Notes: generated by a model not told the origin, from the sequence alone. DNA of 64,000 nt from Clostridium culturomicium (GCF_000821305.1 NZ_CCXK01000014.1:62001-126000), one strand, 5' to 3'; counted from the stretch's first letter, positions 8,653 to 17,920 are shown. Made by a program: numbers and translations.

Positions 8653-9456
8653 ATGTTAGAATCAAAAATAAAATCCTTTGACGGCAGAGAATTATATTTA
8701 GTAAAAAGTCCTATAGAAACTCCAAAAGCTGTAGTAGTATTTGTCCATGGCTTAGGTGAACACCTTGGAAGATATAATTACTTAACTAAAAAATTTAACG
8801 AAGCAGGTTTCTCTGTTTATCGCTTTGACCATAGAGGACATGGTCATTCTGATGGTGCTAGAGCCTTCTATGAGGATTATAATGAATCAATTGATGATGT
8901 TAATCATATAGTTGACCTGGCTAAAAAAGAAAATCCAGATTATCCACTCTTTGTTCTTGGTCACAGTATGGGTGGATATGCCGTTGCCTGCTACGGAGTA
9001 AAATATCCTGATAAGGTTAATGGAATCATCATATCTGGAGGCTTAACCCGTGATAAGGCAGGCTTGATCACCAGTCTTTCAAGAGACTTAAATCCAATTA
9101 TGTATCTACCTAATACATTGGGAAGTGTTGTCAGCAGAGATCCTGATGTTGTAAAGTCCTATGGGGAAGATCCATTAGTTTTAAAAGAAATCTCTGTGGG
9201 ACTTTATTATGCATTATCCGACGGACTTCAATGGCTGCTAGATAACACTGCTAATTTCAATTATCCAGTATTAATCCTTCATGGTGGAGATGACAGAATA
9301 GTTTCCTGTGAAGATTCTATCGAATTCTATGATGCCATAAGCTCAGCTGATAAAGAATTAAAGGTATATGATATTCTATTCCATGAAATTCTTAATGAAC
9401 CTGAAAAGGATGCAGTTATTGGCGATATTCTTAACTGGCTTAATAAAAGGTTATAA
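8653..9456 (+). CDS. alpha/beta hydrolase, monoacylglycerol lipase / lysophospholipase-like
   Basis: A 267-aa cytosolic serine hydrolase of the Hydrolase_4 (monoacylglycerol lipase) group. An oxyanion-hole motif HGLGEH (from residue 32) and FDHRGHGHSDG precede the nucleophile elbow GHSMGG with Ser105. Asp214 (HGGDDRIVS) and His244 complete the predicted triad. There is no signal peptide. A GGGGG ribosome binding site precedes the ATG at good distance. It is a single gene ending in its own terminator. The natural ester substrate is unknown. Confidence 0.9.
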   Translation: MLESKIKSFDGRELYLVKSPIETPKAVVVFVHGLGEHLGRYNYLTKKFNEAGFSVYRFDHRGHGHSDGARAFYEDYNESIDDVNHIVDLAKKENPDYPLFVLGHSMGGYAVACYGVKYPDKVNGIIISGGLTRDKAGLITSLSRDLNPIMYLPNTLGSVVSRDPDVVKSYGEDPLVLKEISVGLYYALSDGLQWLLDNTANFNYPVLILHGGDDRIVSCEDSIEFYDAISSADKELKVYDILFHEILNEPEKDAVIGDILNWLNKRL

Positions 9457-9458
9457 CT

Positions 9459-9500
9459 TTTATTAATATAAATTTATTAATATAAATTTATTAATATATA
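9459..9500. repeat. three tandem copies of a 14-bp AT repeat
   Basis: The unit TTTATTAATATAAA is repeated at 9459, 9473 and 9487. The third copy differs at one position. It lies directly between the hydrolase stop codon and its terminator stem. Confidence 0.85.
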
Positions 9501-9529
9501 AAAGGCTGTCTATTATTAGACAGCCTTTT
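9500..9529. terminator. rho-independent terminator
   Basis: A perfect 13-bp stem AAAAGGCTGTCTA / TAGACAGCCTTTT has a 4-nt loop and lies between convergent genes. Confidence 0.9.
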
Positions 9530-9545
9530 ATGTGCATATGATAAT

Positions 9546-10208
9546 CTATGATATTTTATATTCTTCTTCAACATCGGTGTTATTTTTCAACTTATTCCAA
9601 ACCTTTAAAGACATTAATCCTGATGCAATAATTGTTAAAACTATAAATACCGTATTCCAAATTGAATCTTGAAAACTTTCACCTATAAAGCTGTATAAAA
9701 ATACTGCAGGCAAATTAGATAAAATAAAAGTTGAAATATATTTAAAATAACCAATACCTAAATATGCAGAAAAATAACAAATTGCATCCGTTGGTGCCAC
9801 TGGACACAAAACTCCTAATGCCAAAAACTTATAATTATATTTCTCAACTAAATTCATAACATCTCCATGTTTTTTTGTGAGTTTCTCTCTAAAGCTCTTA
9901 AATAAGCCACTCCTCCCCACTAAAAACACTAAAGAATCACTTAATACTAATCCCATTAGTGACAGCACAACAGCCTCTGCTGGGGAGTACATTAACCCAC
10001 CCAAAATCGTTAAAGTTACCCCGGGAATAGCTGCAACTAATCTTATCAGCCACAGTAAAATAAATACTGATGGTTTGATAATCCTAGCGTCGATACCGTC
10101 CCTTAAATTATTTATATTAGATTCAATTGAAATTCCATCACTAAATACAATGAACAGTAATATTACGGCTGCTAAAATACTAATTCCATATAAAAATTTC
10201 TTTCTCAT
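9546..10208 (-). CDS. TVP38/TMEM64 (VTT-domain) family membrane protein
   Basis: A 220-aa integral membrane protein of the DedA-like VTT superfamily. The family core PGVTLTILGGLMYSPAEAVV is followed by LSDSLVFLVGR and a Pro-rich GVLCPVAPTDAICYFSAYLG stretch, with five to six hydrophobic segments in all. Members of this superfamily are linked to lipid scrambling or transport and envelope homeostasis, but bacterial TVP38 proteins are largely uncharacterised. It is a single gene between two terminators. Confidence 0.85.
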   Translation of the reverse strand: MRKKFLYGISILAAVILLFIVFSDGISIESNINNLRDGIDARIIKPSVFILLWLIRLVAAIPGVTLTILGGLMYSPAEAVVLSLMGLVLSDSLVFLVGRSGLFKSFREKLTKKHGDVMNLVEKYNYKFLALGVLCPVAPTDAICYFSAYLGIGYFKYISTFILSNLPAVFLYSFIGESFQDSIWNTVFIVLTIIASGLMSLKVWNKLKNNTDVEEEYKIS

Positions 10209-10419
10209 TATTTCTACTATCTCCTTCGTTTAAAACAAAACACCTATTAATACCTGTAATAACTTTAATCAACAAATATAGCCACCTATATATTTACAAC
10301 TACACTAAAACAACTATAGTAACATATTACCTTTTTATTGTTAATAATTTATATATAAATATATTAAGTTTTCTAAAACTCTTAAACCTATTTTACATTT
10401 ATATCCATCGCATATATAA

Positions 10420-10449
10420 AAGAGCTGATAGTTTCTCCTATCAGCTCTT
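10420..10449. terminator. rho-independent terminator
   Basis: A 12-bp perfect stem AAGAGCTGATAG / CTATCAGCTCTT just past the end of the SNF2 helicase gene. Confidence 0.85.
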
Positions 10450-10453
10450 AACT

Positions 10454-13400
10454 TTATATTCTAAATAGATCTTCAAGCTCATCTTGATTCATTGAAGACA
10501 GTGCTAAATCCACATGCTCTTCCCCATCTAAAACCTGTTCAATGATTTCCTTTTTCTTCTCTTGAATGTTATAAATTTTTTCTTCTATAGTTCCTTTGGC
10601 AATAAGTTTAATAACTTCTACCGTATTTTTCTGTCCTATTCTATGAGCTCTATCAACGGCCTGTTCTTCTACCGCTGGATTCCACCATGGGTCAAAATGT
10701 ATAACCATATCAGCAGAAGTTAAGTTAAGTCCAGTACCTCCTGCTTTTAAGGAAATTAAAAATACTCCCGGTTCTCCTTCATTAAACTCTTTTACAAGGT
10801 CCATTCTGCTCTTTGATGGTACAGAACCATCCAGATACATGGTCTTGATTCCATTTCTTCTAAGGTTTTCTCTTATGCTTCCAAGAATAGTTGTGAACTG
10901 TGAAAATACCAGTACCTTACGATTATTCTCTAGAGCTTCTTCTAAAATATCATAAAGAGCCATATACTTTCCGCTGTCTCCATCATAATTTTCAATAAAT
11001 GAACCTGGGTCACAGCAAATTTGTCTAAGTCTTGTGATAAGCGATAAGATTTTCATCCTGCTCTTATTAAAGCCTTTTTCCTTAATCTCCTCATCCATTT
11101 CCTTCTTAAAGGATTCCACATAGGAATAATATAACTTCTTCTGCTCTGTGGTCATATCCACCACGATTTTATGTTCAATCTTTGGTGGAAGTTCCAAGGC
11201 AACATCCTTTTTAAATCTTCTTAGGATAAATGGTCTGATTAGCTTTAAAAGCTCCTGAAGCGCTCTTTCATCCTTTTCCCTTACAATAGTTCTTTCAAAA
11301 TCCTTTGTGAACTTACCGTGAGTTTTAAGGTATCCAGGCATTATAAAGTCAAAGATTGACCAAAGCTCCGTTAAAGAGTTTTCTATCGGAGTTCCTGTCA
11401 TTGCAAATTTATTTCTTGCTTTAATATCCTTAACGGATTGAGCATTTAAAGATGTTGGATTCTTGATATATTGAGCTTCGTCAATAATACATAAATCAAA
11501 GTTCTGTTTTTCATAAAACTCTATATCTCTTCTTATTAAAGCATAGGAAGTTATGATAACATCATACTCCTCAATGCCCTCCATTAAAGCTTCTCTTTCC
11601 TGCTTTCCACCACTTACGGCAATAACCTTTAAGTCTTTAGAGAATTTTTCAAACTCCATTACCCAGTTATACACCAAAGATGTTGGGCAAACTATTAAAG
11701 CTTTGTTTGTAAGATTTCCTTCTTCTTTTTCTGAAGTTATAAAGGTTATAGCTTGAAAGGTTTTTCCAAGCCCCATCTCATCTCCAAGAATTCCACCAAA
11801 GCCACAAGCTGAAAGAGTTTTAAACCACTTGAATCCTGTAACCTGATAAGGTCTTAACATATCCCTTTGTCCTGATGGTGGTATATATTCATTACTGTTA
11901 ATATCCTTAATGGTATCTACTAGGTTTTTAAATTTTCTATTCCTACTTACAAAACCAAGACTGCCTCCATTAATTTTTTCATCAATATATAAAGATGCAT
12001 ATTTAGGTATAATAACCTCTCCACCGGCTAGCTTATTACCTGAAATATCAAATTGATCCATTATGGAACTAAGGTCATCTATTTCATTATTCGCTAAAGG
12101 AAGAATTGAACCATTTTTAAGCTTATGGAACTTTCTTCTTTGCTTAACTGACATTAGAACGTCCTTTAATTCTTCCTTGGTAACTCCTTCTATTGAGAAA
12201 TCAAAAGCAAGAAGGTCTGCTTCATTTAGTCTAATAGACGATTTAAACATCTTAGAGTTTAATATTTTAATGCCCTTAAAAGCCTCCGAATAATAAACTT
12301 CTCCAAGCTCCATTAGCTCTTCAACTCCATAGGTCATAAACTCAACTAAATCATCTTCATCTTCAATGACAAGAAGATTTCCTTTAACCACAAAGCTTAA
12401 ATCCCTTACTCTGTTTAAAATAGCAGTCTCTTTAGGGACATTTCTAATAACAACATCCGCTGCCGCTTCATCTTCAGTAAGATTGTTTCTATATTTATTA
12501 TAGGATTCATCCTTAAATTTACCTGTATCTTCATTTGGAGAATGCTCAAACACCTTATCTCCGTATGTAAATTTGATTTCACAGGAAATTCCTTCTCTAT
12601 CCTTATCAAGATAGAATTCTGCCCTTAAAGGCTCATCCCTAATTATCTCTTTTACCTTCTCATCCTTCATGACTAAAGGACTTAGCTGATTAAGCTTAGG
12701 AAGAAGAAAATTTGCCACATCGCTTATGTCCTTTTTCTTAAAGGATATGGTACTATCATGAGTCTTTTTAAAAGCCTTATATAAAGGTAAAAAGTCTTCC
12801 TTTTCTTTATCTGAAAGCATATATATCTTATTATTTAAATAAAATAATCCTGCATTTTCTGCAATAGCCTTTGGTGTATCTCCATTCATATCAATGCTTA
12901 GATTATCTCCATTCATAAACATGTAAAAGCTCATTGGCATACTTCCGCAGACAACCTCCACATCCTTAAGGGTTTCATCTACATAGTCCACGTTTATAGT
13001 TTTACCATTCTTTATGGTAAGAATCTTTCTCAGCTGTCCCTCCGTAAGAAATACTCTCTTACCACTGAAAAACACAGCTTTATTAGTATAAACCTTATTC
13101 ATTACCTCTAAATTAAGATCATAAATTTCCTTAACTAAATTAAGAATGTCTAAATCATCTTTCCTAAAGGTATACTTGCTACTCACATACTGCAGTTCTT
13201 TTCCAAAGTTAAGAGTTCCACCACTTTTGAACATACACTCAATAAACTCTTTAATGTTTTTTACAACATAATATCTTGAAGCTCCAACCTTAAGCTCCAT
13301 ATGGTATGTATTGGTCTTCTGACCATGACCTACTTCATCTATGATTAAATTAACCTCAAGATTAAGGATTTGCTTATGAAAGCCCTTGGACTCCTTATCA

Positions 13401-13774
13401 AAGGAAGCTCTATACATATCTAACAGCTCTTCCTCACTAGATTTTTGAATATTTATCCCTCTTCCTCTAATTCCTTCTCTATTAAGCTTAATAAGTACTG
13501 CTCCAATATGCTTACACATTTTGTGCTCATGAAAAGCCTCACAGGTACAATTAGGATACAACTTATAATTCTTATTATTAATTAAAAGTGTTACCTTATA
13601 ATTTTTCACATCATAAGCAGATTCTACAATGGATGTCACTGATAAAACAGTAGCAGAATTCTCATTAACCTTCATGGTTCTAACCTTATTTCTAAGATAC
13701 ATATCCATTGCTCTATTGTAGATTAAATTACCGCAAATCTCCTTAATCTCACTTAACTCTAAATCAAAACTCAT
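10454..13774 (-). CDS. SWIM zinc-finger SNF2-family helicase
   Basis: A 1106-aa Swi2/Snf2 ATPase, a double-stranded DNA translocase. An N-terminal SWIM zinc finger (Cys76-x-Cys78 ... Cys87-x-His89) is followed by a long bacterial SNF2-associated region. The motor starts near residue 650 with Walker A GDEMGLGKT and continues with DEAQ (near 765), MTGTPIENS, and in the C-terminal lobe FDPWWNP with AVDRAHRIGQ. The start is placed at 13774 because AGGAG stands just before that ATG; the longer frame's ATG at 13801 would put this site inside the gene. Its cellular role is not established; remodelling of DNA-protein complexes or repair is plausible. It is transcribed alone. Confidence 0.94.
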   Translation of the reverse strand: MSFDLELSEIKEICGNLIYNRAMDMYLRNKVRTMKVNENSATVLSVTSIVESAYDVKNYKVTLLINNKNYKLYPNCTCEAFHEHKMCKHIGAVLIKLNREGIRGRGINIQKSSEEELLDMYRASFDKESKGFHKQILNLEVNLIIDEVGHGQKTNTYHMELKVGASRYYVVKNIKEFIECMFKSGGTLNFGKELQYVSSKYTFRKDDLDILNLVKEIYDLNLEVMNKVYTNKAVFFSGKRVFLTEGQLRKILTIKNGKTINVDYVDETLKDVEVVCGSMPMSFYMFMNGDNLSIDMNGDTPKAIAENAGLFYLNNKIYMLSDKEKEDFLPLYKAFKKTHDSTISFKKKDISDVANFLLPKLNQLSPLVMKDEKVKEIIRDEPLRAEFYLDKDREGISCEIKFTYGDKVFEHSPNEDTGKFKDESYNKYRNNLTEDEAAADVVIRNVPKETAILNRVRDLSFVVKGNLLVIEDEDDLVEFMTYGVEELMELGEVYYSEAFKGIKILNSKMFKSSIRLNEADLLAFDFSIEGVTKEELKDVLMSVKQRRKFHKLKNGSILPLANNEIDDLSSIMDQFDISGNKLAGGEVIIPKYASLYIDEKINGGSLGFVSRNRKFKNLVDTIKDINSNEYIPPSGQRDMLRPYQVTGFKWFKTLSACGFGGILGDEMGLGKTFQAITFITSEKEEGNLTNKALIVCPTSLVYNWVMEFEKFSKDLKVIAVSGGKQEREALMEGIEEYDVIITSYALIRRDIEFYEKQNFDLCIIDEAQYIKNPTSLNAQSVKDIKARNKFAMTGTPIENSLTELWSIFDFIMPGYLKTHGKFTKDFERTIVREKDERALQELLKLIRPFILRRFKKDVALELPPKIEHKIVVDMTTEQKKLYYSYVESFKKEMDEEIKEKGFNKSRMKILSLITRLRQICCDPGSFIENYDGDSGKYMALYDILEEALENNRKVLVFSQFTTILGSIRENLRRNGIKTMYLDGSVPSKSRMDLVKEFNEGEPGVFLISLKAGGTGLNLTSADMVIHFDPWWNPAVEEQAVDRAHRIGQKNTVEVIKLIAKGTIEEKIYNIQEKKKEIIEQVLDGEEHVDLALSSMNQDELEDLFRI

Positions 13775-13881
13775 AACTTCTCTCCTATATATCTCATGCA
13801 TATTCCTGTTGTTGAAAAAATACTCTACCTTATATTATATACCTATTTTGCCTTTTAAATAAGCTATTTAATTAATTTGAT

Positions 13882-13927
13882 TAATAATAAGTAATAAGCA
13901 AGTTAATAATTAATTTACTTATTATTA
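13882..13927. promoter_or_regulatory. perfect 13-bp inverted repeat ahead of the FMN-type lipoprotein gene
   Basis: TAATAATAAGTAA (13882-13894) and TTACTTATTATTA (13915-13927) are exact reverse complements with a 20-nt spacer. They end directly before a candidate -35 element. This could be an operator or a hairpin; the high AT content makes chance somewhat more likely. Confidence 0.5.
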
Positions 13928-13929
13928 CC

Positions 13930-13957
13930 TTGACTTTTTTTATTGCTATGGTAGTAT
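13930..13957 (+). promoter_or_regulatory. candidate sigma-A promoter
   Basis: TTGACT (13930-13935) and TAGTAT (13952-13957) are spaced by 16 bp, about 75 bp before the start codon of the next gene. Confidence 0.5.
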
Positions 13958-14031
13958 TACCTTAAGAGTAATTAATAACAGTTATTACTAGCTATTAATT
14001 ATCGATCACGAGATGAATTAAGGAGAAACAA

Positions 14032-15078
14032 ATGAAGAAAAAATTTTTATCAGCAATTATCTGCTCAATGTTAGCAACAAGCATTGTTTTAACTGGTTGT
14101 GGCAATGATAGCCCAAATTATGAAGGAACATATACAGGCACAGCCTGGAAAGGACAAGCTGAGGGTGTAACCCTTGAAGAAGCAAAAGATAAAATTACTT
14201 CAACAATCACTGTAGACTCAAAAGGTAAAATTACTGATGCAAAGTTCGATTTCTTAGTTAATAAAGACGGAACTTGGATTACAAGAAACAATCCAGAGGC
14301 TACAGTTACAGTTGACTTTTCTGTAGACCCAACTGCTGCTACTTTAAATGGTGAGGAATCCACAAAAGGTGCATCAATGTTTGATGTTAAAGCTAATGAT
14401 GCAATGTCTTTATATTCTGTAGCTGTGAATGAAGATGGAACAGTTTCTGTTATGTTAGTTGATGCTACAACTCGTTATCGATATGAAGCAAAGCTTTCAA
14501 AGGATTTCAACTTTGAAACAAAGCTTGCTGATGCAAAAATCGGTGAAACTTGGATTCCAACTGTAAGGGAATCAAGCGGTGGTGCAATGAAAATCACTGA
14601 TTGGTCTGAAGTAAATGGAAAAACTATATTTGGACTAAGTCCATTCAACCATGTTATGACACGTCGTGGAGTTTTAGAAGGCTTAAGCGACGCTTCAACA
14701 ATGAAGGAATTAGTTGAAGCTCTTGGAGTTACCTTTGAAAATGGTGTAGCTAAGCCAATGGAAGCTACCTATGGATATCACTCAAATGGTGGATGGGAAG
14801 GAAACTATACTGCTATATGTGAATTCTTAGTTGGAAAGAACATCGAAGAAGTAACAGGACTCGTAGATTACTCAGAAGAAAAATTTGCTAAAGCTATCAA
14901 TGAAGATAACTTTTTTGGTATAGACGTTCCATCTGGTGCAACTAAAACTGTTCAGGATTCCTTTGATACAATCTCTGGAGCAACAGTTCGTATGTCTAGA
15001 GAAAACGAAGCTTACCAAAGAGCTTTAGTTGATGCTGGTATACTAAAAGAAGAAGACATTATAAAAGGACGTTTCTAA
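14032..15078 (+). CDS. FMN-binding-type lipoprotein
   Basis: A 348-aa surface lipoprotein with signal peptide and lipobox LTGC (Cys23). The C-terminal motif DTISGATVR, with SGAT at about 315-318, matches the flavinylation motif of FMN-binding domains (RnfG/NqrC type), where ApbE attaches FMN to the Thr. The N-terminal half contains another region (YTGTAWKGQAEG...ITDAKFDF) that resembles a second FMN_bind-like fold without the motif. That suggests a role in extracytosolic electron transfer, by inference only. A good ribosome binding site (AAGGAGAAAC) precedes the ATG. Two smaller proteins in this window (35318 and 52912) share the same C-terminal architecture. Confidence 0.78.
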   Translation: MKKKFLSAIICSMLATSIVLTGCGNDSPNYEGTYTGTAWKGQAEGVTLEEAKDKITSTITVDSKGKITDAKFDFLVNKDGTWITRNNPEATVTVDFSVDPTAATLNGEESTKGASMFDVKANDAMSLYSVAVNEDGTVSVMLVDATTRYRYEAKLSKDFNFETKLADAKIGETWIPTVRESSGGAMKITDWSEVNGKTIFGLSPFNHVMTRRGVLEGLSDASTMKELVEALGVTFENGVAKPMEATYGYHSNGGWEGNYTAICEFLVGKNIEEVTGLVDYSEEKFAKAINEDNFFGIDVPSGATKTVQDSFDTISGATVRMSRENEAYQRALVDAGILKEEDIIKGRF

Positions 15079-15091
15079 GAAACTATAAAAT

Positions 15092-15258
15092 TAACTAAAG
15101 ATAAAGTATAACTAAAGATAAAGTATAACTAAAGATAAAGTATAACTAAAGATAAAGTATAACTAAAGATAAAGTATAACTAAAGATAAAGTATAACTAA
15201 AGATAAAGTATAACTAAAGATAAAGTATAACTAAAGATAAAGTATAACTAAAGATAAA
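15092..15258. repeat. 17-bp minisatellite, nine perfect copies plus a partial tenth
   Basis: The unit TAACTAAAGATAAAGTA starts at 15092, 15109, 15126, 15143, 15160, 15177, 15194, 15211 and 15228 without a single mismatch. A tenth partial copy from 15245 runs into a terminator stem. There are no spacers and no internal symmetry, so it is not a CRISPR array. It lies in the 3' untranslated region of the lipoprotein gene. Confidence 0.97.
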
Positions 15259-15302
15259 AATAAGCTATCCGCAATTAAGCGAGATAGCTTATTTTTATCT
15301 TT
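15250..15302. terminator. 20-bp-stem bidirectional terminator fused to the minisatellite
   Basis: AAAGATAAAAATAAGCTATC (15250-15269) pairs perfectly with 15283-15302. The outer end of the left arm, AAAGATAAA, is also part of the repeat unit. It separates the convergent lipoprotein and citS genes. Confidence 0.88.
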
Positions 15303-15321
15303 ATAATTGAAGGAATCTAAT

Positions 15322-16620
15322 TTACATTAAGAATCCGAATAAGATACTTCCGATTACAAGAACGATTCCTCCACCAAGTCTTGATGAAAGCTGTGCGTAA
15401 GCGATAAGTCCCATTCTGTCCGCAGCTCCAAGAACTGCAAGGTCTCCTGAACCACCTCTGTTAGCCATACAAAGACCAGCAGTGATAGCAGCGTCAACTG
15501 GGTAAAATCCTACGAAGTATCCAACAATAGCTGAACCAAGAATAGCTCCGATAACGATAGCTAATGCAATTACAACGTTTGCTGGTGTGATTGCTGCCAT
15601 TAATTCTCCAAGATCAGTAGATACCCCTACTCCAACCATAATTATTAATATGATGTTTGAAGTAAAGAAAGATTGAAGCTTTTTAGCTCCTGCTCTAACT
15701 GGCGCTGGGATTATTCCTAGTGCTGCAGCTATAGCAACAAAGATAATCATATATGCAAATGAGTGTATTGCAACTCCACCGATTGTTGGAAGCAGATATT
15801 TACCAAATAAAGTTCCTAATGCATAGAAACCTAATGCTGTGAATAAAGCTGCTCCAAGGTCTTTCATTGAAGTTTTAACTTTTTCATCCTCTTTAGCAAG
15901 CTCTGCACTGTTTCTTATTAACGTCTTTCCGTCTCCAGTTAAGCTTGTCTTAACTTCTCCGATTTTCTTTAATATTGCAGCTGTAATTATTGCAAAGATA
16001 TTAGCAATTGTAAGTACTGCTATAGCAAATGAGTAATAACCTTCTTTTGGAAGACCAGTTACTTGCTCATAGATCTGACTTAAAGGTACAGCTCCAGCTC
16101 CGTTACCACCACCCATAATAGGTAGAACATATTTTAAAGCTACTTCAGCTGGGTTTATTCCAAATAATAAACCTGTTAAGCATCCTAAAAGGAATGCTCC
16201 AGCAAGACCTCCAAGAATTGCAGGAATGTATCCTACAAATGATTTTATCATTAGCTTTCTATCAAGAGCTAATATAGATCCAGTGATTAATATTACGATG
16301 AATAATGTTAAGAAATCAATGTCATCCATTATTACATTAATAGCTCCAACATATTTTTCTGGTAATATGTTAAAGTAAACTAATGCAGCAGTTCCAAGGA
16401 AGGCTAATACTATACCCCCTCCAATGTATGAGTTCCAAAATGGAATTCTTTCTCCAATCTCATCAAAAACTATACCGATTGAAAGCATAAGTGCAAAAGT
16501 TCCAGCAAAGTCTGTTGGTAAAGCGCCTACAAATGCAGCAAAAATAATTATAACCATGAATCCAAGGCAGATTTTCCAATCAAGACCGAAAGGTTTAAAA
16601 CTTCTCTTTTCTTCTAACAT
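15322..16620 (-). CDS. citS: 2-hydroxycarboxylate transporter family protein, citrate:Na+ symporter-like
   Basis: A 432-aa member of the 2HCT family (CitS, CimH, MaeN), secondary transporters that bring in citrate or malate with Na+ or H+. The two re-entrant-loop signatures are visible: GGGNGAGAVPLSQIY in the first half and ANRGGSGDLAVLGAADRM in the second. About 11 hydrophobic segments are present and the length is normal. A nearby citDEF cluster and a shared operator make citrate the likely substrate; malate or citrate/malate exchange cannot be excluded. Its promoter region holds the same LysR-type element as citD and the ATTGTATACAAT palindrome. It is transcribed alone on the minus strand. 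Confidence 0.9.
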   Translation of the reverse strand: MLEEKRSFKPFGLDWKICLGFMVIIIFAAFVGALPTDFAGTFALMLSIGIVFDEIGERIPFWNSYIGGGIVLAFLGTAALVYFNILPEKYVGAINVIMDDIDFLTLFIVILITGSILALDRKLMIKSFVGYIPAILGGLAGAFLLGCLTGLLFGINPAEVALKYVLPIMGGGNGAGAVPLSQIYEQVTGLPKEGYYSFAIAVLTIANIFAIITAAILKKIGEVKTSLTGDGKTLIRNSAELAKEDEKVKTSMKDLGAALFTALGFYALGTLFGKYLLPTIGGVAIHSFAYMIIFVAIAAALGIIPAPVRAGAKKLQSFFTSNIILIIMVGVGVSTDLGELMAAITPANVVIALAIVIGAILGSAIVGYFVGFYPVDAAITAGLCMANRGGSGDLAVLGAADRMGLIAYAQLSSRLGGGIVLVIGSILFGFLM

Positions 16621-16683
16621 AATAATCCTCCTAAATGTATTATTTAACGTTTAGTAAAATGTTTACATAATCGTTATAAATTC

Positions 16684-16727
16684 ATTATAAGTTACACCTT
16701 GTCCAACGTCTAATACCATATTTTCAT
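16684..16727 (-). promoter_or_regulatory. citS promoter with LysR-type operator
   Basis: On the plus strand GTCTAATACCATATTTTCAT (16708-16727) matches the citD upstream element at 20805-20824 in 19 of 20 positions. A minus-strand TATAAT lies at 16684-16689, about 23 bp downstream of the element, and no good -35 is seen, as is common for activator-dependent promoters. The element ends 92 bp before the citS start, against 89 bp for citD. Confidence 0.72.
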
Positions 16728-16748
16728 GACCTATAACTAAAAAGTTAT

Positions 16749-16760
16749 ATTGTATACAAT
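16749..16760. promoter_or_regulatory. ATTGTATACAAT palindrome upstream of citS
   Basis: A perfect 12-bp palindrome of the GT...AC type seen in operators of FadR/FCD-branch GntR regulators. The identical 12-mer occurs at 59959-59970 before the AbrB-family gene, and a variant lies before the pdxA-tct cluster. Confidence 0.5.
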
Positions 16761-16808
16761 TTGCATGTATATGTATCTAAACTTTCAAAATGAATACAAA
16801 AGAACAAC

Positions 16809-17729
16809 TTAAATATAAGCTGCTCTTTCACTATTCTTTATATCATTTATAGTTTCTAAAAACTTTTTTGCTGCTTCACTGGTATATCCATCTTTTCTAT
16901 ACCCTACGCCAGTTTGTATGTCGTATTTCTTTGGGAGATAGTAAAAATCAGGCTTTATGTGATAATCCATACTATCCTTTATACTTTCGTTCACAATGGC
17001 TAAACCTACACCTTCAGCACAAAGCTTAATGATTGCATTAATATTTCTCATTTCAAATTTAATTTTTGGATCTAATTCATAATCCTCAAAAATTCCATCT
17101 ACAATATGTCTCATCTTTTGACCTTGATGCTGTATAATAAATTCTTCATCATTTAAATTATACTTCATATATATATTGTCAAAGGTTTTCTCCTTCCCCT
17201 GTAGGTTAAAGTAACCCGGTTGTGTAACTAAATAAAGCTTCTCCTGTTTAATTGGCATAAATTTTATTTTTTTATTTTCAACAGGGCCATTTAATAAAAT
17301 CAAATCCAAATTTCCTTTAATTAAAGTCTCTTCTAACAAGCTTGTACTTTCTTCAATTATCTCCATTTCAATATTAGGATGCTCTTCAATAAACTTCGGC
17401 AAAATATGTGGCAGTTTTTGAGAAGCACCTGTGAAAGTTGTTCCAATTCTTAATAGTCCAGTATCTACATTTTTTATATCTGAAATTCTTCTAATTAAAT
17501 CATCATTTAAATTTAAGATTTGCTGTGCAGTTTCTATATACGCTTTTCCAAAAGGCGTAAGCTCAATAGGAACAACACTTCTGTCAAAAATTTTCATCCC
17601 CAATTGTTTTTCTAAACTTATAACACACTTGCTAAGAGATGGCTGGCTGATAAATAGCTTTTCTGCTGCTTTACTTATTCCACCCTCTTCATATATGGCA
17701 AGTATATATTGTAATTGCTTAAAATCCAT
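16809..17729 (-). CDS. LysR-family regulator, likely of the citrate cluster (copy 1)
   Basis: A 306-aa LysR-type regulator with an N-terminal winged helix (MDFKQLQYILAIYEEGGISK, then AAEKLFISQPSLS) and a C-terminal effector domain starting near residue 90. It is clearly paralogous to the LysR encoded at 20935: the DNA-binding halves are nearly identical, for example KAAEKLFISQPSLSKCVI. It lies between citF and citS on the same strand, with its own upstream region. A citrate-type effector and control of citS and citDEF are inferred from position. Confidence 0.9.
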   Translation of the reverse strand: MDFKQLQYILAIYEEGGISKAAEKLFISQPSLSKCVISLEKQLGMKIFDRSVVPIELTPFGKAYIETAQQILNLNDDLIRRISDIKNVDTGLLRIGTTFTGASQKLPHILPKFIEEHPNIEMEIIEESTSLLEETLIKGNLDLILLNGPVENKKIKFMPIKQEKLYLVTQPGYFNLQGKEKTFDNIYMKYNLNDEEFIIQHQGQKMRHIVDGIFEDYELDPKIKFEMRNINAIIKLCAEGVGLAIVNESIKDSMDYHIKPDFYYLPKKYDIQTGVGYRKDGYTSEAAKKFLETINDIKNSERAAYI

Positions 17730-17834
17730 CTATGTCCTCCCCATATAACTCAATGAATAATTAGCTAAATCATTGCTACAACTAAAATCCTTATGTTCTA
17801 AAATTAAATCTTAACAATAAATACATATGTAATT

Positions 17835-17870
17835 GTATACATAATTCCATATTATTGTACTTATGTATAC
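17835..17870. promoter_or_regulatory. 10-bp inverted repeat upstream of the first LysR gene
   Basis: GTATACATAA (17835-17844) and TTATGTATAC (17861-17870) are exact reverse complements with a 16-nt spacer, about 105-140 bp before the LysR start. The left arm, extended to ATTGTATACAT (17832-17842), overlaps the recurring palindrome motif. It is a candidate operator. Confidence 0.5.
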
Positions 17871-17920
17871 ATTTAATTATATTATAAATTTCTAATATTT
17901 CCAATATTATTTTAAGAATT

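Noticed and set aside
15092..15258. CRISPR-like repeat array
   Set aside because: The 17-bp units are directly tandem with no spacers, and there are no cas genes nearby.
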